From assembly GCA_041581055.1 (NCBI GenBank), contig JBFGCT010000155.1, forward strand, positions 1-9,889: a DNA stretch of 9,889 nt, in the 5' to 3' direction. The stretch is from JBFGCT01 sp041581055. Lineage in GTDB: Bacteria > Actinomycetota > Acidimicrobiia > Acidimicrobiales > Ilumatobacteraceae. How positions within the stretch are numbered: the stretch's first letter is position 1; each line of letters opens with the position of its first letter. Shown here in pieces: positions 1 to 5,553 of the stretch. Position numbers and translations under genes: made by a program. The notes below the pieces were generated by a model. The model worked only from the letters and a program-made list of their open reading frames with translations. It searched no databases and had not been told where the DNA came from.

Positions 1-246
1 CCCGGCTCCGGTGAGACCCAGGGGGCAGGGGTGGTCTCACCTCTCACCAGAACCGGACGCGGCCCCGCTCCGGTGAGACCCAGGGGGCAGGGGTGGTCTC
101 ACCTCTCACCGGAAACGGACGCGGACCCGCTCCGGTGAGACCCAGGGGGCAGGGGTGGTCTCACCTCTCACCAGAACCGGACGCGGCCCCGGCTCCGGTG
201 AAACCCTGGGGGCAGGGGTGGTCTCACCTCTCACCGGAAACGGGCG
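1..246. repeat. Four tandem 62-63 bp hairpin repeats in an alternating A-B-A-B order
   Basis: Units begin with GCTCCGGTGAG at 5, 67, 129 and 192, so the periods are 62, 62 and 63 bp. Units 1 and 3 are identical over 62 bp and carry CTCACCAGAACCGG (type A). Units 2 and 4 carry CTCACCGGAAACGG (type B). The higher-order unit is therefore an A-B dimer of about 124 bp. Each unit holds an inverted repeat, GGTGAGACC and GGTCTCACC, with a 14-nt loop; unit 4 has one arm change (GGTGAAACC). The array starts within the first bases of the window, so it may continue outside. It lies 10 bp past the stop codon of the exported-protein gene and could act as its transcript end, although no T tract is present. 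The function is unknown. Confidence 0.93.
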
Positions 247-256
247 TGGGGACGCG

Positions 257-916
257 TCAGCCGCCGTCGCCGGCGGGGGGCACCGGGCGCTCGGGGCGCT
301 CGCCGTTGACGCGGGCGGTGATCCGCTCCTCGAGGTCGGCCGACTTCTCGGCCGCCGTCTCCGCGTCGACCTTGCCGTCGGCGACCGCCTGGTCGATGCG
401 GGCCATCGCCTGGGCGACGAGGGCGTCGACGAGCTCCTGCTCGCTCACGCCGTTGGCCTCGGCGACCTCGACGAGGGTGGCGCCGCCCTGGAGCTCGGCG
501 CGCAGCGTCTCGGCGTCGATGCCGAGCAGCTCGGTCACCACCTCGCCGCCGAAGCGGCCGGGACCGTGGCCGGGCCCGTGACGGCCGGGGCGGTCGCCGC
601 GCTCGGGCCGGTTGGCGACCATGTGGTCGGTCACGGCGTCGGCCTGCGCAGCGGTGATCGTGCCATCGTCGACGAGCGCCTGGAGCATCTCGCGGATGCG
701 GCTGCCCGGTTCGCGGTCGGGCGCCACGTCGGTCTCGCTCGGCTCGTCGACCTGCTGGACGATGCCGGCGGTCGATCCGACGGCCGCGTCGCCGTCGGCC
801 GCGCCGGACAGCCCCGGCACACCGAACACGAGGCCGGCGGCGGTTCCGCCGAGCAGGCCGGCGGTGAGCCCGGTGGCCAGACCTCGCCTGCTCTTGGTGC
901 GCTCTTGGTTCTTCAT
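257..916 (-). CDS. Exported helical protein of unknown function
   Basis: This 219-residue protein has a basic N-terminus (MKNQERTKSRRG) followed by a long Gly/Ala/Leu-rich hydrophobic stretch (about 12-40), which reads as a signal peptide or N-terminal anchor. SRRGLA is at best a weak twin-arginine motif, and there is no lipobox cysteine. A helical segment follows at about 73-99 (DDGTITAAQADAV), then a Gly/Pro/Arg/His-rich linker (about 102-123), then a second helical region (about 128-203) with LGIDAETLRAEL, VAEANGVSEQEL and DQAVADGKVDAETA. Similar modules are common in exported actinobacterial proteins, but I know no function for them. I chose the ATG at 916 over an upstream in-frame ATG at 958 because GAGAGG (complement of 927-932) lies 10 nt before it and the signal sequence starts there. 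It lies downstream of the kinase on the same strand, with a 122-bp gap that probably holds its own promoter. It may be a target of that system, which is an inference. Confidence 0.85.
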   Translation of the reverse strand: MKNQERTKSRRGLATGLTAGLLGGTAAGLVFGVPGLSGAADGDAAVGSTAGIVQQVDEPSETDVAPDREPGSRIREMLQALVDDGTITAAQADAVTDHMVANRPERGDRPGRHGPGHGPGRFGGEVVTELLGIDAETLRAELQGGATLVEVAEANGVSEQELVDALVAQAMARIDQAVADGKVDAETAAEKSADLEERITARVNGERPERPVPPAGDGG

Positions 917-1003
917 GGTGGTGATTCCTCTCACTTCGATTGGGGGTACGGCCACCACGATGGGCCTCCGAGGTGAACAGCAAACCGGAACGAGTTAAAG
1001 AGA

Positions 1004-1013
1004 AGGTGAGAAC
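1004..1013 (+). promoter_or_regulatory. Regulator-box-like AGGTGAGAAC upstream of the exported-protein gene
   Basis: AGGTGAGAAC lies in the 122-bp gap between the kinase stop and the exported-protein start. It matches 9 of 10 bases of the third direct repeat (CGGTGAGAAC, 3133-3142) in the response-regulator/fluC intergenic region. A related GGTGAAC lies 33 bp away at 972-978. On the gene's strand, TTGACG (complement of 1027-1032) would place a weak -10 at TCACCT (complement of 1004-1009), overlapping the box; this promoter is only a suggestion. Similar sequences occur inside the P450 coding region, so one box alone is weak evidence. Confidence 0.35.
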
Positions 1014-1038
1014 CCCCGGTCAGCGTCGTCAAGATCGC

Positions 1039-2346
1039 TCAGCCGGACGTTGGCGGGAGGCTGAACCCGACCAACGCGCCGCCACCGTCGCGCCGTGCGG
1101 CGTGGACCGTGCCTCCGTTGGACTCGACCACCTCCCTGACGATCGACAAGCCGAGGCCCGAGCCGGGCATCGAGCGCGCCGTCTCGGACCGGTGGAACCG
1201 GTCGAAGACCAGCCCGAGGTCGTCGGCGGGGATGCCCGGCCCGCGGTCGAGCACGGTGAGCGTGCCCCGCTCGACCACGACGTGGATCGCGCCGGACGGG
1301 TCGAACTTGCAGGCGTTCTCGACCAGGTTGGCGATCGCCCGGTCGAGGCCCGACGGCGGCGCCAGCACCGTCGCCGGGTCACGGACCTCGACCTCGATCG
1401 AACGCGACCTCCGCCGGCCCACCCGCTCGGCGACGGCGGCGGCCGCGGCGCCGAGGTCGACCGGCTCGGCCGGTTGGTCGTTCAGGTGCCCCGACGCCGC
1501 GGCGACCAGTTCGTTGACCAGGTCGGTCAGCTCGGTCACCTCACCGGTCACGTCGTCGAGGATGCGATCGTGCATCTCCGACGTCATCTCCGGATGCCGA
1601 CGCATCACGGCGAGGTTGGTGCGCAGGCTGGTCAACGGGGTGCGCAACTCGTGGCCCGCGTCCTGCACGAGGCGGTCCTGTGCCTCCCGCGATCGATGCA
1701 GCGCGCCCAACATCGAGCGGAAGGCGGCGCCGAGCCGGCCGACCTCGTCGCGCCCGGCGCCGGGGACGGCGACGTCGAGTCGGCCCGACGACTCCACCTC
1801 CTCGGCCGCCCCGGTCAGCCGGCGCAGCGGGGCGGTGACGGTCCCCGCGATCAGCCATCCGGCGGCCGCCGCCCCGAGCGCGACGAGCACGACGAGCAGG
1901 ATCGTGCGGCGGCGCAGGTCGTCGAGCACACGCGTCGTCTCGCCGAGCGAGCGGCCGATCTCGATCGCGCCGCCGTTCTGGAGGCCGATCGCGTGCACCC
2001 GGTATTGCTCGCCGGCGAACGCGACCGTGTAGCGCACCGTGGTCCCCGGGCGGCCGAGCACCTCCTCGCTGCGCGCCGCGACGGGGACATCGGCGCTGAA
2101 CGAGGAGTTGGCGACGTTGCCCCGGGCGTCGATCACGCGGACCGAGTACACCTCGAGCACGCCCCGCGGCGGGACGCGGTTCCCGCCCGGCCTCGTCGCC
2201 ACCAGCGCCGTCGCCTCGGTGATCGAGCGGTCGACCTCGCCGATCAGCCGACCGCTCGTCGTGCGGTAGCCGATGACCCCGACCGCCGTCGTCGCCACGA
2301 AGGCGACGGCCGCCAGCGAGAGCGCGATCTTCCAACGCAGACCCAT
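1039..2346 (-). CDS. Membrane sensor histidine kinase, MprB-like
   Basis: This 435-residue sensor kinase is expected to autophosphorylate on His and pass phosphate to the regulator encoded just upstream. Domains in order: transmembrane helix 1 (about 6-28), an extracytoplasmic domain (about 29-147), helix 2 (about 148-170), HAMP (about 170-222), a dimerisation and phosphoacceptor domain with DAGHELRTPLTSLRTN (acceptor H232), and an ATPase domain with the N box (DRAIANLVENACKF, N340 and N344), G1 box DRGPGIP (367-373) and G2 box GSGLGL (395-400). The H box and the ARSMPGSGLGLSIV region closely resemble mycobacterial MprB, which senses envelope stress; the sensor domain is too divergent to transfer the signal. 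The ATG at 2346 was chosen because it directly precedes helix 1, while the upstream extension reads through the regulator gene in another frame. The gap to the regulator stop is 31 bp, so the two are co-transcribed. Confidence 0.95.
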   Translation of the reverse strand: MGLRWKIALSLAAVAFVATTAVGVIGYRTTSGRLIGEVDRSITEATALVATRPGGNRVPPRGVLEVYSVRVIDARGNVANSSFSADVPVAARSEEVLGRPGTTVRYTVAFAGEQYRVHAIGLQNGGAIEIGRSLGETTRVLDDLRRRTILLVVLVALGAAAAGWLIAGTVTAPLRRLTGAAEEVESSGRLDVAVPGAGRDEVGRLGAAFRSMLGALHRSREAQDRLVQDAGHELRTPLTSLRTNLAVMRRHPEMTSEMHDRILDDVTGEVTELTDLVNELVAAASGHLNDQPAEPVDLGAAAAAVAERVGRRRSRSIEVEVRDPATVLAPPSGLDRAIANLVENACKFDPSGAIHVVVERGTLTVLDRGPGIPADDLGLVFDRFHRSETARSMPGSGLGLSIVREVVESNGGTVHAARRDGGGALVGFSLPPTSG

Positions 2347-2377
2347 CAGCCGGCCATGACCGCGCCCACGGCGCCGC

Positions 2378-3076
2378 TCAGTCCTCGACCCGCGCGGTGT
2401 ACCCGACCCCGCGGACGGTGTGGACGAGACGCGGCTCGCCGTCCGCCTCGGTCTTGCGGCGGAGGTACCCGATATACACCGCCAGGTTCTTCGATTCGGG
2501 CCCGAAGTCGTAATGCCAGATCCGCTCGTAGATCGTCGAATGATCGAGCACGATGCCACGGTTCTGCATCAGCAGCTCGAGCAGGTCGAACTCGGTCTTG
2601 GACAGTTCGATCTCGCGCGGCCCGCGGAACGCCCGACGGGACGCCGGGTCGAGCCGGAGGTCGCCGACGGTCAACTCGGTCGTCGCCAACTCGTCTTCGT
2701 AGCTCGACCGGCGGATCAGCGCCCGCAGCCGGGCGAGCAACTCGTCCAGGTCGTACGGCTTGGGGAGGTAGTCGTCGGCGCCCGCGTCGAGCCCGGCGAC
2801 CCGGTCGCTCGTCTCGGTGCGGGCGGTGAGCATCAGGACCGGCAACCGGCTCTTCTCGGAGCGCAGCACGCGGCAGACGGTGAGCCCGTCGACGAGCGGC
2901 ATCGACACGTCGAGCAGGAGCACGTCCGGCGCCGACTCGCGGGCGGCGTCGAGCGCCTCGGCCCCGTTGGCCACCGCCGACACGTGGTATCCCTCCAGTT
3001 CGAGGGCGCGGGCGAGCGACTCGCGCACGGCGCGGTCGTCTTCGGCGATGAGCACCTTGGCCCCGTTCGTCGACAT
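2378..3076 (-). CDS. OmpR-family response regulator, MprA-like
   Basis: This 232-residue regulator has a receiver domain (about 6-120) with the acidic pair D13/D14, phosphoacceptor D56 (LLLDVSMP), T84 and K106 (PKPY). A winged-helix DNA-binding domain follows (about 135-229) with LSKTEFDLLELL and the closing YLRRKTEADGEPRLVHTVRG segment. Both the AVRESL start of the receiver and this tail are very like mycobacterial MprA. The ATG at 3076 begins the receiver (MSTNGAKVLIAEDD); the 145-codon upstream extension would run through the divergent fluC gene and is rejected. The hexamer CAGACT lies 7 nt before the ATG, suggesting a leaderless or very short-leader transcript. It is the first gene of the regulator-kinase operon and faces three 12-bp direct repeats, so autoregulation is likely but inferred. 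Confidence 0.96.
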   Translation of the reverse strand: MSTNGAKVLIAEDDRAVRESLARALELEGYHVSAVANGAEALDAARESAPDVLLLDVSMPLVDGLTVCRVLRSEKSRLPVLMLTARTETSDRVAGLDAGADDYLPKPYDLDELLARLRALIRRSSYEDELATTELTVGDLRLDPASRRAFRGPREIELSKTEFDLLELLMQNRGIVLDHSTIYERIWHYDFGPESKNLAVYIGYLRRKTEADGEPRLVHTVRGVGYTARVED

Positions 3077-3083
3077 CGCCCCC

Positions 3084-3089
3084 AGTCTG
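3084..3089 (-). promoter_or_regulatory. Candidate -10 (CAGACT) for the response regulator
   Basis: Read on the minus strand, CAGACT ends 7 nt before the ATG at 3076. It differs by one base from TAGACT, a common actinobacterial -10 form, and the spacing would put the transcript start at or next to the ATG. No convincing -35 is seen. The same hexamer precedes the YaaA start. Confidence 0.4.
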
Positions 3090-3099
3090 GCCGCCGGAG

Positions 3100-3154
3100 T
3101 TGTGAGCACGGTGTGAATGCCGGTGTGAATCCCGGTGAGAACGCTGTTGTGAGC
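3100..3154 (+). promoter_or_regulatory. Phased direct-repeat operator candidate between the response regulator and fluC
   Basis: Three tandem 12-bp units lie head to tail at 3109-3120, 3121-3132 and 3133-3144. Their 10-bp cores are CGGTGTGAAT, CGGTGTGAAT and CGGTGAGAAC, separated by GC or CC. An identical TTGTGAGC octamer flanks the set on both sides (3100-3107 and 3147-3154). OmpR-family regulators bind tandem direct repeats with about one helical turn per subunit, and this one sits directly beside an OmpR-family regulator gene. The probable roles are autoregulation and control of the divergent fluC pair. That the regulator binds here is inference; the repeats themselves are plain in the sequence. 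Confidence 0.7.
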
Positions 3155-3177
3155 GCCGGCGCCGGCGTCGGAGGGAC

Positions 3178-3183
3178 TAGGTT
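3178..3183 (+). promoter_or_regulatory. Candidate -10 (TAGGTT) for the fluC pair
   Basis: TAGGTT fits the actinobacterial TAnnnT -10 pattern and ends 8 nt before the GTG at 3192, which would give a leaderless or near-leaderless transcript. No good -35 lies at 16-18 bp. The direct-repeat operator candidate ends 23 bp upstream of it. Confidence 0.45.
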
Positions 3184-3191
3184 CGCGGCCC

Positions 3192-3569
3192 GTGAACGTC
3201 GGGTGGCGCGTCCCGATCGCGGTGGCGGTCGGAGGAGCGGCCGGCGCCGGCGCTCGATGGCTGGCGGGCGAGTCCTTCGACGTCGAACCGGGGGCCTTCC
3301 CCACCGCCACGTTGATCGTCAACCTGCTCGGTTGCCTGTTGATCGGGGTGGCCGCCGGGCGCGTGCACCGCGACTCGCTGGCGTGGGCCCTGCTGGTGAC
3401 CGGCGTGCTCGGCGGGTTCACGACGATGTCGGCGTTCGCCCGTGAGCTGAACGACCTGGTCGACGCCGACCGCACCGGCCTGATGGCCGTGTACCTCGGC
3501 GCCACGTTCACCGGTGGCCTGCTCGCCCTGCTCGCCGCCGAGCGGGTGGCGGAGGCGTGGCCGCCGTGA
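3192..3569 (+). CDS. fluC: Fluoride channel subunit FluC/CrcB, first of a pair
   Basis: This is a 125-residue membrane protein of the Fluc family, which exports fluoride passively as a dual-topology dimer with four helices per subunit. Family motifs seen: GGAAGAGARW (14-23), TLIVNLLGCLLIG with the pore Asn N44, and GVLGGFTTMSAFARE (71-85). Fluc channels usually carry two Phe in the TTFSxF segment. Here the first position is Met (M79) and the second is Phe (F82). The start is GTG 3192, with no good ribosome-binding site but a -10-like TAGGTT 8 nt before it. The gene overlaps its partner by four bases, so the products probably form a heterodimer, as in other two-gene Fluc systems. It is divergent from the response regulator across a shared repeat region. 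No fluoride riboswitch was recognised upstream. Confidence 0.93.
   Translation: MNVGWRVPIAVAVGGAAGAGARWLAGESFDVEPGAFPTATLIVNLLGCLLIGVAAGRVHRDSLAWALLVTGVLGGFTTMSAFARELNDLVDADRTGLMAVYLGATFTGGLLALLAAERVAEAWPP
3551..3555 (+). promoter_or_regulatory. Ribosome-binding site GGAGG that sets the second fluC start
   Basis: GGAGG at the end of the first fluC gene lies 10 nt before GTG 3566 but only 1 nt before the alternative in-frame GTG 3557. It therefore supports the later start, which also gives a typical GTGA overlap with the upstream stop codon. Confidence 0.65.
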
Positions 3570-3880
3570 CGCCGATCCTCTTCGCCTGCGCGGCCGGGGC
3601 CGGGGCGCTCGGGCGGTTCGCGCTGGCCCAGGTCGTCTGCTCGTGGCAGGCGCTGCTGGTCGCCAACACCGTCGGGTCCGGGCTGCTCGGCGTGGTCCTC
3701 GCCAGCGAACTCGACCCGCGGTGGCTGACCGTGCTCGACACGGGCCTGTGCGGGGCGCTGACGACCTATTCGTCGTTCGCCTGGGAGTTGCGCCGCGAGG
3801 GCTGGCGCTTCGCCACGTGGTACGCCCCGCTCACGATCGCCTGCGCCGCCGGCGCGGCGTCCCTCGGCGCCGGTTTCTGA
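3566..3880 (+). CDS. fluC: Fluoride channel subunit FluC/CrcB, second of a pair
   Basis: This 104-residue membrane protein is shorter than most Fluc subunits (about 120-130), mainly through short loops. It shows the family motifs GAGALGRF (11-18), LLVANTVGSGLLG with pore Asn N34, and GLCGALTTYSSFAWE (60-74). In the TTFSxF segment the first aromatic position is Tyr (Y68) and the second is Phe (F71). The partner subunit has Met at the first position, so a heterodimer would have two unlike pores. GTG 3566 is chosen over GTG 3557 because of the GGAGG at 3551-3555. The start overlaps the previous stop as GTGA, which suggests translational coupling and equal amounts of both subunits. The C-terminus (AASLGAGF) ends right after the last helix. 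Confidence 0.9.
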   Translation: MTPILFACAAGAGALGRFALAQVVCSWQALLVANTVGSGLLGVVLASELDPRWLTVLDTGLCGALTTYSSFAWELRREGWRFATWYAPLTIACAAGAASLGAGF

Positions 3881-3884
3881 GGGC

Positions 3885-3948
3885 GGCGCCGGGAGCGCCC
3901 GCGACCAAGCCTGCCGCGAGGCCGACCAACCTCGAAGTCAACCGAGGT
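3885..3948. terminator. Hairpins between convergent fluC and P450 genes, possible bidirectional terminator
   Basis: The 89-bp convergent gap (3881-3969) holds three short perfect stems: GGCGC/GCGCC (3885-3889 with 3895-3899, 5-nt loop), GCCT/AGGC (3909-3912 with 3919-3922), and ACCTCG/CGAGGT (3929-3934 with 3943-3948, 8-nt loop). None is followed by a T tract, so a terminator role rests on position and stem structure only. Confidence 0.4.
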
Positions 3949-3969
3949 GCTCCGAGGCCGAACGAATCG

Positions 3970-5280
3970 TTACAGCACGCGCACCGGCAGCACGCGGGGG
4001 CCGCGGATCTGGCCGACGCTCCACCTGACGTCGCCGGCCAGCTCGAAGTTGGGGAACCGGGCGACGAACTCCTCGATCGCCACCTTCAACTCCAGCCGGG
4101 CCAGGTTGGAGCCCAGGCAGCGATGGATCCCCAACCCGAACGCGGCGTGGCGGTTCACCTCGCGGTCGATGACGAACGACTCGGCGTCCTCGAACTGCTT
4201 CGGGTCGCGGTTCGCGGCGGGGAAGGGCAGGAGCACCCAGTCGTCCTTCTTCATCGGGCAACCGTGGAAGTCGTTGTCCTTGGCGACCAGCCGGGCCATC
4301 GTGACCGGCGCGTACGCGCGCAGGAACTCCTCGAGCGCGAACGTCATCACCTCGGGGTCGTCGAGCAACCGCTTGCGGTCGTCGGGGCTCTGCGCGAGGT
4401 GCCACAGCGACGATCCGATCGCCGACCACGTCGTGTCGATCCCGGCGACGAGCAGCAGGATGATCGATCCGCGCACGTGCTCCCTCTCCAGCTTGTTGCC
4501 CTCGATCTCGACGTTCAACAAGTAGCCGGTGAGATCGTCGCGCGGGTTGTCGATGTGGTCCTGCACCTGCGCGTCGATGTAGTCCTCGAGCTGGCGGAAC
4601 GCGTTCTGCCGAGTCTCGGCCGGCTCGTTGATCAGCTCGAGCGTCACGTGGACGAACTCGCGGAACAGGTCCTCGTCGTCCTCGGGGAAGCCGAGCATCC
4701 GCCCGATGACGTTGACGGGGATGTTCTGGGCGTACTGCACCGCCGCGTCGACGATGGTCTCACCGGGCGTGATGTCGCCCATCGCGTCGAGCAGCTCGCG
4801 GCACAGCTTGCGGACCTCGGGCTCCCACGGCTCGATCTTGCGGGGGGCGAACGGGGGCAGCAGCAGGCGGCGGGCGATGTTGTGGAACGGCGGGTCGCTG
4901 GTGATCGGAGGCGCGCCGCCGATCGGCGCCGGCGGCGCGAGGTCGCCGGGGCGCACGGTGCTGACGACGACCGCCCGGCTCGTGAAGTTCTCGACGTCGT
5001 AGGCGACCTCGTGCACGGTGTCGTGGGTGATCGGCGCCCACATCCCGCCGTACCGGTCGGAGTGGGCGACCGGGCAGCCGCCCTCGCGCAGCTCCTTCCA
5101 GATCTGATGGGCGTTCTCGTTGTAGAACGGATCGGCGTGGTCGAGGTCGGTCGTCCAGTCGCTCACCGGGCCGTAGTGCGACGGGTCGTGCGGCGTGCGC
5201 TCCCATCCGTCGGCGCCCTCGGGAGTCGGCCCGATGATCGGCGGAACCCAGTCCGGCTTCTCCTCGACGGTGTCGGTCAT
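3970..5280 (-). CDS. Cytochrome P450 monooxygenase
   Basis: This 436-residue soluble class I P450 would bind heme and insert one oxygen atom from O2 into an organic substrate, using electrons from a ferredoxin. Seen in order: a long N-terminal part with no membrane anchor, the I-helix oxygen-activation motif AGIDTT (279-284), the K-helix ExxR (E318, R321), and the heme-binding loop FGLGIHRCLG (381-390) with ligand C388. The length is normal for bacterial P450s. ATG 5280 was chosen because AGAGG lies about 8 nt before it and because the upstream in-frame extension runs through the ferredoxin gene. The ferredoxin gene ends 49 bp upstream on the same strand, forming a two-gene operon. The reductase that reduces the ferredoxin is not in the window. 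The CYP family and the substrate cannot be told by eye. Confidence 0.97.
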   Translation of the reverse strand: MTDTVEEKPDWVPPIIGPTPEGADGWERTPHDPSHYGPVSDWTTDLDHADPFYNENAHQIWKELREGGCPVAHSDRYGGMWAPITHDTVHEVAYDVENFTSRAVVVSTVRPGDLAPPAPIGGAPPITSDPPFHNIARRLLLPPFAPRKIEPWEPEVRKLCRELLDAMGDITPGETIVDAAVQYAQNIPVNVIGRMLGFPEDDEDLFREFVHVTLELINEPAETRQNAFRQLEDYIDAQVQDHIDNPRDDLTGYLLNVEIEGNKLEREHVRGSIILLLVAGIDTTWSAIGSSLWHLAQSPDDRKRLLDDPEVMTFALEEFLRAYAPVTMARLVAKDNDFHGCPMKKDDWVLLPFPAANRDPKQFEDAESFVIDREVNRHAAFGLGIHRCLGSNLARLELKVAIEEFVARFPNFELAGDVRWSVGQIRGPRVLPVRVL

Positions 5281-5329
5281 CGCTGGTACCTCTTCTCGGT
5301 GTCTCGGTTCTCGCCGGGCCGCGCTGGGC

Positions 5330-5524
5330 TCAGTCGGTGATCGTGATCGCGTACTCGGGGCAGTTGGCGGCGGCCAGGCGAGCCTTGTCCTGCAGTTCGG
5401 TGGGGACGTCGCCCTCGACGAGCAAGACCGACTGCCCGTAGTCATCCACGTCGAACAGCTCGGGGGCGAGCGAGTAACAGCGGTTGTGCCCCTGACACTT
5501 CTCCGAGTCAAGATGAATGCGCAT
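5330..5524 (-). CDS. 3Fe-4S-type ferredoxin, likely electron donor to the adjacent P450
   Basis: This is a 64-residue ferredoxin with cysteines C10, C16 and C55 in the pattern CQGHNRC...CP. Histidine H13 stands where 4Fe-4S ferredoxins have a second cysteine, which points to a 3Fe-4S cluster or a His-ligated one, as in many actinobacterial P450-linked ferredoxins. The C-terminal half is acidic (DVDDYG), suited to docking a redox partner. The ATG at 5524 is preceded by AAGGA at 8-nt spacing. It is first in the operon with the P450, 49 bp ahead of it. Only 29 bp separate it from the divergent yaaA start, so its promoter must overlap the yaaA control region or the start of the yaaA gene. Confidence 0.95.
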   Translation of the reverse strand: MRIHLDSEKCQGHNRCYSLAPELFDVDDYGQSVLLVEGDVPTELQDKARLAAANCPEYAITITD

Positions 5525-5541
5525 TCCCCGATCCTTGTTGC

Positions 5542-5547
5542 CAGACT
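5542..5547 (+). promoter_or_regulatory. Candidate -10 (CAGACT) for yaaA
   Basis: CAGACT ends 6 nt before the GTG at 5554 within the 29-bp divergent gap. It is one base from TAGACT and identical to the hexamer before the response-regulator start. It suggests leaderless transcription. Any -35 would lie inside the 5' end of the ferredoxin gene. Confidence 0.35.
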
Positions 5548-5553
5548 CCCGCC

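Noticed and set aside
940..2829. 629-codon plus-strand open frame opposite the two-component genes
   Set aside because: It has no recognisable domain, is Arg/Ala/Asp-rich low-complexity, and lies antisense to two clear genes. It is a high-GC shadow.
3077..3191. Fluoride riboswitch upstream of fluC
   Set aside because: I could not find the conserved crcB-motif blocks, and the candidate -10 lies too close to the start codon to leave room for a leader RNA.
4527..4536. Regulator-box-like CGGTGAGATC, and the inverted match at 4756-4765, inside the P450 gene
   Set aside because: These are single copies in coding sequence without phased partners. They most likely reflect background in GC-rich DNA and serve as a caution for the motif.
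3514..5340. 608-codon plus-strand open frame running from fluC through the P450
   Set aside because: It overlaps the fluC genes in another frame and the P450 antisense, and it has no domain pattern.
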